64,000 nt of DNA from Kuschelorhynchus macadamiae. Its lineage: Eukaryota > Arthropoda > Insecta > Coleoptera > Curculionidae. Location of the stretch: positions 310,001 to 374,000 of the forward strand of contig JAUTXW010004703.1 of assembly GCA_030620095.1 (NCBI GenBank), in the 5' to 3' direction. The notes under the pieces were generated by a model. That model was not told the origin of the DNA, ran no database searches, and saw nothing but the letters and a program-made list of their open reading frames with translations. Position 1 is the stretch's first letter. Each line of letters starts with the position of its first letter. Made by a program: the position numbers and the translations under genes. Below are positions 36,442 to 48,746 of the stretch, in pieces.

Positions 36442-36829
36442 TTTTCGAATAATCTAAATTTTATATAATAAATATTTATTTTAATTTAACCGATTTTTAT
36501 ATAAATATGCCTTAGTAAGGGCTGACAAAGGCCAATGTTTATTATCATCCTTCGTTGCTCCTTGCCGGCCTAGGCCTCATTGGGACCCTTATGAATAGTG
36601 ATATTTTTATATTTTCACATGATTTATTTTTTGTGATACAAAGAAAGTGTAAATACAAAACTTACACAACTGTTGTGTTTTTAAATGAAACCCCTATATT
36701 TTTTCTGTCGAAAATAATTTTTTCCTAATGTCAAAAATATACCGGGTGGTCCATGTGTCACGGCGGGACTTGAACCGTTAATAACTTTTTTAATTATTTA
36801 TTCTTCTTTTTTTTTCAGAATCGGACTCA

Positions 36830-37520
36830 ACAGTGTGGAAGTTAACCATGGAAAAATTTACAATCGAACAACCCTTCAAAATCCTTTATTAAATTGCTTT
36901 GCAAACATCGAAGGACTCGCATGTATTTCGCTAATGACCAAGTACAGTGGGATGAGGAGCAGTGGTCCAAGGTTTTATTTTCTGACGAGTCACGTTTTTA
37001 TTTGAAATCATCTGATGGAAGACAGAAACTTTGGAGACGGCCTGGGGAAAGATACGAACAAGAAATGTTTATAGAAAAAAAAATTGGGTGTGGTTAAGTG
37101 ATGGTATTGGAAAGGATTTCTATAGATCATCGTATGGAACTTTGTGTCCTACGAAGGAATTCTTTAAATGTTAGGGATATATCGAAGTTCTAGAGAGATA
37201 TGATAATCCGTTTGACTACCTTATAGGTCAAGACTTTATTATCATACATGATAATGCGCGACTCCACGTTGCACGAATTATAACTGAGTATTTGGATATT
37301 AATGATATAGAACGTCTACCATGGCCTGCGAGAAGCCCCGACTTAAACCCAATAGAATATTTATGTGACTAATTGGGGCAGTGCTTAAAAACACGACCTC
37401 GTGTGCCATAGAATTTATTCCACAAGCCTATTGCACGTTTAATAAGAAGTATACCAAGGTGTGTAGAATCAGTGATTAGAGCTAGAGGAGGAAGTACCAG
37501 ACATAAGTTATTAATTTTTT
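36830..37520 (+). pseudogene. Tc1-type DD34E transposase pseudogene
   Basis: A frame at 36894-37097 carries QWSKVLFSDESRFYLKSSDG and LWRRPGERYEQEMF, the first-Asp block of Tc1 transposases. Further frames give IGQDFIIIHDNARLH (second Asp) and WPARSPDLNPIEYL (third acid, Glu) with 34 residues between them, and ARGGSTRH at the C-terminus. The DNA-binding N-terminus is missing. Stops near 37095 and 37372 and frameshifts break it. The family differs from the DD41D elements around it. Confidence 0.78.
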
Positions 37521-37529
37521 AAGAGACCT

Positions 37530-38155
37530 AGATTTTATTTAATTCAGTATCTGGCCTCTATTTGACATTTGACGACAAGCTAACAAAACACAAATGGCCT
37601 TCTGACAGTTTTAATTTCCACGGCTACTAGATCATTTTGAAGACTTGTCAGTCTGTATGGATAAATCTGGTAAAAATACAAAGTTTTACGCTAAATATTG
37701 TATGTCAAAAAATAAAGCCAAAATAATCCTAAAAGATAGGTCTAAATTATCCGACGAACAACAAAATGGATTTTACTTTCCTATACCAGTTTTTATTTAT
37801 CTATTTCCCCACACCAATTTCTAGTTTTGTTAGGAGGTTTCAAAATTTAACACTTAGATAACTAAAACCCAACATAGGCAAATGCAATCCATTTCGTTGC
37901 CAGTTAAGTCGTTTATAATATCAAAGAGTCCGAAATGTCAGTTTTCAAGCGCCATTTTCTCAAAAGCAGTTGAATTTAGGTATAAGAACCATTACACAAA
38001 AAGTGTTATGTTCAGGACAATACAAAAATGCAATAATATACATGGTATTCCATTTAGAAAAGGGATGTTGCCACATATTTAAGGCGGAAGCGGCAACACC
38101 GCATAGTCTTATTATTTTCCGTTTATTTCTTCAATGATAATTAGGTAGGCACCAA

Positions 38156-38157
<2 letters not shown>
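37530..38157. other. No gene seen
   Basis: AT-rich spacer. TTCCATTTAG and AACACCGC phrases near 38050-38100 hint at a transposon end, but no pair was found. Confidence 0.4.

Positions 38158-38195
<38 letters not shown>
38158..38195. repeat. (TA)n microsatellite
   Basis: TA tract directly before CAGTGTGTCTACTT, the presumed left tip of the next transposon. Confidence 0.9.
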
Positions 38196-38198
<3 letters not shown>

Positions 38199-38668
38199 TG
38201 TGTCTACTTCAGTTCTCTACATATGGGAAACTTTTTTATTAGTATTTTTACGGAACGGTTACTCTTTATAAAAAGCTGCTTTCTGCCAAAATAATATTAA
38301 AATATTCAAACTTGAGATTGCATATACAGGGTGTCAAAAATTCCAAAAAAGGAAGTTAACCATGGAAAGAGAGAAGAAAAGGACCTTCAATTTTTATTTT
38401 ATAGCAAAATGTAATACAAAATCTTACTTAGAATAAAAAAACATATCTAGCACTAGATTCGTTGCTTCCTATCCGAAATCACTTCTTAAGGAATGTAAAA
38501 CTTTGGCTTCGTACTGGCAAATCCAGTTTCTTACTTTTGTTCCTACCTACATGCCAGCAAAATTTCCTTATTTATCGAGTGTTGATAATGGCATTGTCAC
38601 TGCCATTGTCAACCACAATATTGTATTACTTTATTCAAACATCAGTTTGAATATTATAGTAAAAAGAA

Positions 38669-39744
38669 ATGCCGCTGAAATTAAGAAAAGAAGATAAAAT
38701 TGAAATAATTTTAATTGTTGGAGAAAATTATAAAACATTTCGAGAAGCTGCAGACATTTTTAACAACAGACATCCCGATAAAATTATACATTTCAAAACA
38801 GTGGGGAATATTCTAACTAAATTCAAGACTTTTGGAAATTTAGAAAATAACTTTAGCAAGAAACGGAGGTCAAGGGTTGCGAATGACGAAACTACAAATC
38901 AAGTAATGCTCTCTGTGATAGAAGACCCTAAAAAGTCTCTACGCAAAAGGTCAGTAACATTGCCATATAACGTAGGTAAAGATACAGTTTCAAAAATATT
39001 GAAAGAAAACAGTTTTCGACCTTACAAACTAAAATGTATACATACCTTGAGACCAGGAGACTTTGAGCGACGGTTCGAGTTTTGCTGTGTGATACAAGGG
39101 GAGCTAGAAGATGATCCTCTTATGGCAAGACGCATTATTTTTACCGATGAAGGAACGTTTACTTCCAATGGGACTGTAAGTTCGCAAAACTGTCGTTGGT
39201 GGAGTGACGTTAATCCTAATTTTGTTATACAAACTCGTGATCAGTATTCATTCAAAACAAATGTGTGGAGCGGAATTTATAAAGATAGAGTAATTGGACC
39301 AGTTTTTTTCGACATAATTTAAATAGTCAGCGCTACTTGGATTTTCTAAATACTTACTTGTACGATTTTATTCATGAACTATCCATAAGTAAGAGGTTCC
39401 AAATATGGTACCAGCAGGATGGCGCACCATTTCAGGGAACAAGAGATGTAAGACAATACTTAAATTTTATCTTTAATGGACGAGTAATCGACAGGTATTC
39501 TGATATTTTCTGGCCAGCTAGATCTCCGGACTTGAACCCTCTTGATTATTTCTTTTGGGGCTACTTAAAAGAGAAAGTGTATCTAAAGAGGTCATTTCAG
39601 AATATTGATGATTTGGAGAGGGTAATTAGGGAAGAGATACAGGCCATAACGCCTGCCATGGTTAGAAACGTTTTAAGAGAATTTTCTGTAAGAACGGTTA
39701 CCTGTATGGAAAGAGATGGTGGATATGTTGAGGCAAATGTGTAG
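38669..39744 (+). pseudogene. DD41D transposase, one frameshift
   Basis: Frame 1 (38669-39322) begins MPLKLRKEDKIEIILIVG and contains the DUF4817 helix-turn-helix (residues 1-75), then FTDEGTFTSNG (first Asp) and NVWSGIYKDRVIGPVFFD. A one-base loss near 39318 moves the frame. Frame 2 (to 39744) carries WYQQDGAPFQ (second Asp) and ARSPDLNPLDYFFWGYL (third Asp, 41 residues on). All three acids are present. The first 62 codons lie inside the left TIR, and only 70 bp separate the stop from the right TIR. Confidence 0.85.
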
Positions 39745-39781
39745 TGACGGAACAGTTCGTTTTTATTGTTAATTAAGTTAT

Positions 39782-40000
39782 TTACATGTAATGTTTATTA
39801 GAATTAAAATTAAAAAAGTTATTTTCTACATTTCCAAAAGTCTTGAAATTAGTTAAAATATTCCCCACTGTTGTGAAATGTATAATTTTATCGGGGTGTC
39901 TGTTGTTAAAAATGTCTGCAGCTTCTCGAAATGTTTTATAATTTTCTCCGATAATTAAAATTATTTCAATTTTATCTTCTTTGCTTAATTTCAGAGGCAT
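39782..40000 (-). CDS. Inverted copy of the transposase DNA-binding start (72 residues)
   Basis: A minus-strand frame starts MPLKLSKEDKIEIILIIG. It matches the first 62 or so residues of the transposase at 38669 with about six changes, then runs on into different sequence (FNFNSNKHYM) and stops. It exists because the inverted repeat includes the coding start. The upstream region that would serve as promoter for the main gene is also present in inverted form. It could yield a helix-turn-helix-only peptide; whether it is expressed is unknown. Confidence 0.5.
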   Translation of the reverse strand: MPLKLSKEDKIEIILIIGENYKTFREAADIFNNRHPDKIIHFTTVGNILTNFKTFGNVENNFFNFNSNKHYM

Positions 40001-40203
40001 TTCTTTTTACTATAATATTCAAACTGATGTTTCAATAAAGTAATACAATATGGTGGTTGACAATGGCAGTGACAATGCCATTATCAACAATCGATCAATA
40101 AGGAAATTTTGCTGGTAGGTAGGAACAAAAATAAGAAATTGGACTTGCCAGTAAGAAGCCAAAGTTTTACATTCCATAAGAAGTGATTTCAGTGGGCACA
40201 GTG

Positions 40204-41814
<1,611 letters not shown>

Positions 41815-42195
41815 GTTTACACAAATTTGAGCACTATGGTGCACCATCTTGTTGAAAGTAAATATTGAGAAATGCTGCAAGAGGTAAATTATCCAAAAAA
41901 TGTGCAATTGTTGTTTCTAGAAAGTTCAAATAAGTTTGTATTGTAAGGGGCTCCTTTAAAAAAATTGGGACCCCAATTCTCGTTCCTAAAACACCTAGCA
42001 ACACATTAACATCAAAGCGTTCTTTATTATTTCAGCTTCTTCACTAATAATGAACGTGTTTTCTTCATTTTCATTTCGTGGAACTGTTTTCAAATGTTGT
42101 ACTAGCCACGGAAAATAGGCATAGCAAGGTTGGTTTCTGTCAGGGTATCGCTCTGCGTAGAGTGCCAAACCCACAAGTGATAGAAGTTACTTGTC
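41815..42195 (-). pseudogene. Internally deleted Tc1/mariner-like transposase
   Basis: Reading on the minus strand from 42195: ALYAERYPDRNQPCYAYF and VQHLKTVPRNENEEN (helix-turn-helix region), a stop after NALMLMCC, then in another frame GVLGTRIGVPIFLKEP and IYFQQDGAP (second-Asp block, near 41845). The part of the DDE domain carrying the first Asp is missing, as is everything after QQDGAP. The YAERYPDR spelling is closest to the transposase at 9170. Confidence 0.6.
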
Positions 42196-42686
42196 AAAAT
42201 TCGATTGTTTTCAAAAACCATAGCAACCTCTGTCAAGGCTAATATGATTATTTTAATTTTAACAAAACTTTGTTTATAGGTAGTTATGATGACACTAGGT
42301 TAAGTTATCATTAACTTAACTTTCATAATTAACTGCAAAATTGAAAATTAAGTACCTATTTTTATGATGTTAATATTTATCCAAAGCGAAAAACCGTCAG
42401 TCGACCCGTCCAGGGTCTGATCAAACCTTGAAAAATCGATTTGCGAAAAACACATTTTTTTTTTAAACTCGGAACATTTTCTTTTTTGCCATTTTGTTGG
42501 ATGAAGGCCTGAATAAAGAGTAAATAACCGTGATTGTTTTTATTCTGACCTAATCCGTTTTTGCATAAAATACAATTAAGTGGGAATTATGGTACATTTT
42601 TAGATGGCTTTATTTGGAAAACTATACATTTTAAACATAGGTTATGTTATACAAAAGTTGTTTAGAATTGTTAAGGGAGATATATA

Positions 42687-42843
42687 CAGGGTGTTCCATT
42701 TAAAATCACGAAATCACGGTCATTCTAGAGGAAATCGGAAACGAGTTTCAATTGTTTTTATGTTAGAAATGTTCACAATATTCAACCCTATCAACGCACC
42801 AAATTCCATGTTTTTATCTCTAACCATTTTCAAATGGCGGCCT

Positions 42844-42846
<3 letters not shown>
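42687..42846. repeat. Transposon end fragment with CAGGGTGTTCC
   Basis: Starts TATATA-CAGGGTGTTCCATTT near 42685 and runs to a (TA)n tract at 42847. It is noncoding, and no opposite end was identified. Confidence 0.4.

Positions 42847-42902
<56 letters not shown>
42847..42902. repeat. (TA)n tract at left edge of array
   Basis: TA tract directly before unit 1 of the tandem transposon array. Confidence 0.95.
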
Positions 42903-42907
<5 letters not shown>

Positions 42908-43608
42908 TGGGCATAAAGTCTGGAAACCTTGAGATATGCCAAAAACAATACAAGTTGGGTAAAAAAGTTTCATATAAAAGTTGTATAGTTCCTTACGATT
43001 TATGATTCAAAATGTCTTGAAATATACAGGGTGTTTTAAAATCAAGTTACACGCCAAATCTTCAGAATCTCTAATGGAACACCCTGTATATTATTTCATT
43101 TTAAGAATCTACATGAAATTCTGATAATATTTTATTAAGCATACCCTATCCCTAAAGTCAACTGTTTTTGAGATAAAAAAAATGAGAAAACTGTTTTACA
43201 AAATTTTTTTAATAACGATTAACAACGATAGTCTAAAATTCTAAATGTTGCGTTTTAACGTAATAAATGCTGGAACTGTTGTCCGTTCACTTCCTGACAA
43301 TATCCTAATCGATTGATGAACTCTTGTTGTAGATTTCGAATGAAAGTAGGTGGGATTTGTCGGATTTCATCTCGTATACGATTTTTCAGCGCATCGATAT
43401 AGATTCTTAAAATGAAATAATATACAGGGTGTTCCATTAGAGATTCTGAAGTTTTGGCGTGTAACTTGATTTTAAAACACCCTGTATATTTGAAGACATT
43501 TTTGAATCATTAATCGTAAGGAACTATACAACTTTTATATGAAACTTTTTTACCCAACAGAAAATTATATAGTTTTTGACATATCAAGGTTTCCATACTT
43601 TATGCCCT

Positions 43609-43613
<5 letters not shown>
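42903..43613. mobile_element. Array unit 1: internally deleted transposon
   Basis: Starts CAATGTGGGCATAAAG and ends TATGCCCTCATTG, next to TA on both sides. Inside is a second tier, TATA-CAGGGTGTTTTAAAATC ... ATGGAACACCCTG-TATA, in both arms. The middle keeps the last 47 codons of the transposase found complete at 47082-48155 (minus strand). A 60-residue frame at 43255-43437 joins these codons to a start codon supplied by the right repeat. About 1.1 kb of transposase and the inner part of the right TIR are deleted. Confidence 0.88.

Positions 43614-43663
<50 letters not shown>
43614..43663. repeat. (TA)n tract between array units 1 and 2
   Basis: Pure TA spacer. Confidence 0.95.
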
Positions 43664-43668
<5 letters not shown>

Positions 43669-44360
43669 AGGGCATAAAGTCTGGAAACCTTAAGATATGT
43701 CAAAAACAATACAAGTTGGGTAAAAAAGTTTCATATAAAAGTTGTATAGTTCCTTACGATTTATGATTCAAAATGTCTTGAAATATACAGGGTGTTTTAA
43801 AATCAAGTTACACGCCAAATCTTCAGAATCTCTAATGGAACACCCTGTATATTATTTCATTTTAAGAATCTACATGAAATTCTGATAATATTTTATTAAG
43901 CATACCCTATCCCTAAAGTCAACTGTTTTTGAGATAAAAAAAATGAGAAAACTGTTTTACAAAATTTTTTTAATAACGATTAACAACGATAGTCTAAAAT
44001 TCTAAATGTTGCGTTTTAACGTAATAAATGCTGGAACTGTTGTCCGTTCACTTCCTGACAATATCCTAATCGATTGATGAACTCTTGTTGTAGATTTCGA
44101 ATGAAAGTAGGTGGGATTTGTCGGATTTCATCTCGTATACGATTTTTCAGCGCATCGATATAGATTCTTAAAATGAAATAATATACAGGGTGTTCCATTA
44201 GAGATTCTGAAGTTTTGGCGTGTAACTTGATTTTAAAACACCCTGTATATTTGAAGACATTTTTGAATCATTAATCGTAAGGAACTATACAACTTTTATA
44301 TGAAACTTTTTTACCCAACTTATATAGTTTTTGACATATCTCAAGGTTTATGCCCTCATT
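43664..44360. mobile_element. Array unit 2: internally deleted transposon
   Basis: Same organisation and same deletion junction (GCATCGATAT joined to AGATTCTTAAAATG) as unit 1. The right tip reads CCCTCATT, lacking the final G. The 60-residue frame is at 44016-44198 and is identical in protein to that of unit 1. Confidence 0.88.

Positions 44361-44438
<78 letters not shown>
44361..44438. repeat. (TA)n tract between array units 2 and 3
   Basis: TA spacer with one GTA interruption. Confidence 0.95.
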
Positions 44439-44443
<5 letters not shown>

Positions 44444-45104
44444 AGGGCATAAAGTCTGGAAACCTTGAGATATGTCAAAAACAATACAAGTTGGGTAAAA
44501 AAGTTTCATATAAAAGTTGTTTAGTTCCTTACGATTTATGATTCAAAATGTCTTGCAATATACAGGGTGTTTTAAAATCAAGTTACACGCCAAATCTTCA
44601 GAATCTCTAATGGAACACCCTGTATATTATTTCATTTTAAGAATCTACATGAAGTTCTGATCATATTTTATTAAGCATACCCTATCCCTAAAGTCAACTG
44701 TTTTTGAGATAAAAAAAATGAGAAAACTGTTTTACAAAATTTTTTTAATAACGATTAACAACGATAGTCTAAAATTCTAAATGTTGCGTTTTAACGTAAT
44801 AAATGCTGGAACTGTTGTCCGTTCACTTCCTGACAATATCCTAATCGATTGATGAACTCTTGTTGTAGATTTCGAATGAAAGTAGGTGGGATTTGTCGGA
44901 TTTCATCTCGTATACGATTTTTCAGCGCATCGATATAGATTCTTAAAATGAAATAATATACAGGGTGTTCCATTAGAGATTCTGAAGTTTTGGCGTGTAA
45001 CTTGATTTTAAAACACCCTGTATATTTGAAGACATTTTTGAATCATTAATGGAACTATACAACTTTTATATGAAACTTTTTTACCCAACTTATATAGTTT
45101 TTGA
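44439..45104. mobile_element. Array unit 3: internally deleted transposon, right tip lost
   Basis: As units 1 and 2, with the same 60-residue frame at 44791-44973. The right outer arm stops at TATAGTTTTTGATATATA, so its last 40 or so bases have been replaced by TA repeat. Confidence 0.85.
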
Positions 45105-45129
45105 TATATATATATATACTTATATATAT

Positions 45130-45205
<76 letters not shown>
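45105..45205. repeat. (TA)n tract between array units 3 and 4
   Basis: TA spacer with ACTTATA and TTGTATA interruptions; it may contain the remnant of the lost tip of unit 3. Confidence 0.95.
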
Positions 45206-45210
<5 letters not shown>

Positions 45211-45907
45211 AGGGCATAAAGTCTGGAAACCTTAAGATATGTCAAAAACAATACAAGTTGGGTAAAAAAGTTTCATATAAAAGTTGTATAGTTCCTTACG
45301 ATTTATGATTCAAAATGTCTTGAAATATACAGGGTGTTTTAAAATCAAGTTACACGCCAAATCTTCAGAATCTCTAATGGAACACCCTGTATATTATTTC
45401 ATTTTAAGAATCTACGTGAAATTCTGATAATATTTTATTAAGCATACCCTATCCCTAAAGTCAACTGTTTTTGAGATAAAAAAAATGAGAAAACTGTTTT
45501 ACAAAATTTTTTTAATAACGATTAACAACGATAGTCTAAAATTCTAAATGTTGCGTTTTAACGTAATAAATGCTGGAACTGTTGTCCGTTCACTTCCTGA
45601 CAATATCCTAATCGATTGATGAACTCTTGTTGTAGATTTCGAATGAAAGTAGGTGGGATTTGTCGGATTTCATCTCGTATACGATTTTTCAGCGCATCGA
45701 TATAGATTCTTAAAATGAAATAATATACAGGGTGTTCCATTAGAGATTCTGAAGTTTTGGCGTGTAACTTGATTTTAAAACACCCTGTATATTTGAAGAC
45801 ATTTTTGAATCATTAATCGTAAGGAACTATACAACTTTTATATGAAACTTTTTTACCCAACTTATATAGTTTTTGACATATCTCAAAGTTTCCATACTTT
45901 ATGCCCT

Positions 45908-45912
<5 letters not shown>
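45206..45912. mobile_element. Array unit 4: internally deleted transposon
   Basis: Same unit, with both tips intact. The 60-residue frame is at 45558-45740. Confidence 0.88.

Positions 45913-45972
<60 letters not shown>
45913..45972. repeat. (TA)n tract between array units 4 and 5
   Basis: Pure TA spacer. Confidence 0.95.
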
Positions 45973-45977
<5 letters not shown>

Positions 45978-46674
45978 AGGGCATAAAGTCTGGAAACCTT
46001 AAGATATGTCAAAAACAATACAAGTTGGGTAAAAAAGTTTCATATAAAAGTTGTATAGTTCCTTACGATTTATGATTCAAAATGTCTTGAAATATACAGG
46101 GTGTTTTAAAATCAAGTTACACGCCAAATCTTCAGAATCTCTAATGGAACACCCTGTATATTATTTCATTTTAAGAATCTACATGAAATTCTGATAATAT
46201 TTTATTAAGCATACCCTATCCCTAAAGTCAACTGTTTTTGAGATAAAAAAAATGAGAAAACTGTTTTACAAAATTTTTTTAATAACGATTAACAACGATA
46301 GTCTAAAATTCTAAATGTTGCGTTTTAACGTAATAAATGCTGGAACTGTTGTCCGTTCACTTCCTGACAATATCCTAATCGATTGATGAACTCTTGTTGT
46401 AGATTTCGAATGAAAGTAGGTGGGATTTGTCGGATTTCATCTCGTATACGATTTTTCAGCGCATCGATATAGATTCTTAAAATGAAATAATATACAGGGT
46501 GTTCCATTAGAGATTCTGAAGTTTTGGCGTGTAACTTGATTTTAAAACACCCTGTATATTTGAAGACATTTTTGAATCATTAATCGTAAGGAACTATACA
46601 ACTTTTATATGAAACTTTTTTACCCAACTTATATAGTTTTTGACATATCTCAAGGTTTCCATACTTTATGCCCT

Positions 46675-46679
<5 letters not shown>
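45973..46679. mobile_element. Array unit 5: internally deleted transposon
   Basis: Same unit, with both tips intact. The 60-residue frame is at 46325-46507. Confidence 0.88.

Positions 46680-46731
<52 letters not shown>
46680..46731. repeat. (TA)n tract between array units 5 and 6
   Basis: Pure TA spacer. Confidence 0.95.
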
Positions 46732-46736
<5 letters not shown>

Positions 46737-48593
46737 AGGGCATAAAGTCTGGAAACCTTGAGATATGTCAAAAACAATACAAGTTGGGTAAAAAAGTTTC
46801 ATATAAAAGTTGTTTAGTTCCTTACGATTTATGATTCAAAATGTCTTGCAATATACAGGGTGTTTTAAAATCAAGTTACACGCCAAAACTTCAGAATCTC
46901 TAATGGAACACCCTGTATATTGTTTCATTATAAGAATCTACATGAAGTTCTGATCATATTTTATAAAGCATATCCTATCCCTAAAGTCAACTGTTTGAGA
47001 TAAAAAAAATGAGAAAACTGTATTACAAAATTTTTTTAATAACGATTAACAACGATAGTCTAAAATTCTAAATCATGCGTTTTAACGTAATAAATGCTGG
47101 AACTGTTGTCCGTTCACTTCCTGACAATATCCTAATCGATTGATGAACTCTTGTTGTAGATTTCTAATGAAAGTAGGTGGGATTTGTCGGATTTCATCTC
47201 TTATACGATTTTTCAGCGCATCGATATTAGGAGGTCTGTTCAAATAAACTTTGCTCTTTAAATATCCCCACAGAAAATAATCTAGGGGAGTTAAGTCCGG
47301 GGACCTGGCCGGCCATTCGTAGGGACCACGACGTCCTATCCACCTGTTAGGAAATATTTCACTGAGATACTGCCGAACAGGTAGCGCGTAGTGATGTGGT
47401 GCTCCATCTTGTTGGAACCACATTGCTGGAGTAGGCATATCGAGCTCATTACCTGGATACAATTGAGCTAAGGCAGGAATCAACTAGAGTTGTAAAAAAT
47501 CAAGATAAATTTCGCCAGTTAAATTTACGTCGAAAAAGTAGGGACCTATAATTCTATCTTGAAATATTCCAGCCCAAACATTGATTTTCTCGGGATATTG
47601 CGTATGAGCCACTTGAGCCCAATGGGAATTCTTTGTACACCAATATCTACAGGTTTGTCGGTTGACAGTACCATTAAGAAAAAAGGTGGCTTCATCGGAA
47701 AATAAAATATTTCTAAAAAAGAATGGATCCAGGTTGCACCGCTCTTGCATACTTTCGCAAAACTCAAGTCGGCGGTCAAAGTCCTCTTCATTTATTCATG
47801 GATTAATCTTATTTTGTAGGGATGATACTTTGCCGAATATTTTTACCGATGATTGACTAAGGTTTAAATCTAATGCTACTTGACTTGTAGGTAAATGGGG
47901 ATTTTCGTTACAACTGAGTAAAACATTCAATTTCATATCATCATCTAGTTTTGGCCTACCTGTCCTGGGAAGATCTTTTACACAACCATGATCACGAAAT
48001 TTTTTGATAATTTTGCTAACTGTGGATTTTGCAATTACTTGTCCTCGCTCGGGATGCGTATTATTAAAAAGTTCACATACTTCGTCAAGATTTCTTTGGC
48101 GATCTCCCCATCCAAACATCATAAGAATCTCTATTCTTTCTCTTTCTGAAAGCATTTTTATCAGGAAAAAAGTAACTCTCCAACAATATGTTGAAAATTG
48201 ACACAGTTTATTGTCAGTACGTGACAGTTTCTATGGGAGTTCTAAAATAATCCACCAGGTTTCACTATGCATAGGGAAATAAGTTAATTTTGTTTAAAGC
48301 CAAATTTCCATTTTCTCATTTTTTTATCTCAAAAACAGTTGACTTTAGGGATAGGGTATGCTTAATAAAATATGATCAGAATTTCATGTGGTTTCATAAA
48401 ATGAAATAATATACAGGGTGTTCCATTAGAGATTCTGAAGTTTTGGCGTGTAACTTGATTTTAAAACACCCTGTATATTTCGAGACATTTTTGAATCATT
48501 AATCGTAGGGAACTATACAACTTTTATATGAAACTTTTTTACCCAACTTATATAGTTTTTGACATATCTCAAGGTTTCCATACTTTATGCCCT

Positions 48594-48598
<5 letters not shown>
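46732..48598 (-). mobile_element. Array unit 6: full-length parent-type transposon
   Basis: Ends CAATGAGGGCATAAAG and CTTTATGCCCTCATTG with TA outside. The TIRs are about 290 bp, with an outer 122-bp arm followed by an inner TATA-CAGGGTG tier (46856 and 48473). It differs at scattered positions from the five deleted units (for example GTTTCATTATAAG), so it is related to them but is not the direct template of the deletion. The transposase is at 47082-48155. Confidence 0.9.
47082..48155 (-). pseudogene. DD41D transposase of array unit 6
   Basis: Starts MLSERERIEILMMFGWGD. The helix-turn-helix region runs to about residue 75. The DDE domain has LFSDEATFFLNG (first Asp), AMWFQQDGAPHH (second) and ARSPDLTPLDYFLWGYL (third, Asp, 41 residues on). 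The C-terminus ends QQFQHLLR. The frame is broken by a compensating pair of shifts near 47800-47850 and one in-frame TAG at about 47485 (DFLQL-stop-LIPA). The total is about 340 residues, the usual length for this type. Confidence 0.85.

Positions 48599-48646
<48 letters not shown>
48599..48646. repeat. (TA)n tract at right edge of array
   Basis: TA tract directly after unit 6. Confidence 0.95.
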
Positions 48647-48650
<4 letters not shown>

Positions 48651-48706
48651 TATTTATTTTTCTTGAGCGTAGATTTGAATAATGAAACTTATTTTTTCTG
48701 CAGCTA

Positions 48707-48746
48707 GCTCAACGTTTTGCTTCTTGTTTGAAGCTTTTTCAAGAGC
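48707..48746 (-). ncRNA. Degenerate hammerhead-like motif
   Basis: On the minus strand: GCTC (stem I), TTGAAAAA in place of the core, GCTTC-AAACAA-GAAGC (stem II, five perfect pairs), AAAACGT (GAAAC changed), T, then GAGC (stem I, pairs with GCTC). The layout matches the motifs at 1850, 2789 and 62441, but the core has decayed. It is unlikely to be active. Confidence 0.3.

Larger units (their letters stand above)
38196..40203 (+). mobile_element. Tc1/mariner-like element whose TIRs contain the transposase start
   Basis: The presumed tips are CAGTGTGTC at 38196 and GCACAGTG at 40203, both next to (TA)n. They pair only loosely. The strong inverted repeats are 38475-38854 and 39815-40190 (about 380 bp, high identity). 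The left repeat runs through the transposase start codon (38669) and the first 62 codons, so the right repeat holds an inverted copy of that coding sequence. About 280 bp between the left tip and the left arm has no partner and may be a further insertion, including a CAGGGTGTC end near 38334. Confidence 0.7.

Noticed and set aside
42903..46679. Possible CRISPR array or host satellite gene cluster
   Set aside because: The repeated unit is a transposon with TIRs and a transposase fragment, and the spacers are TA repeats.
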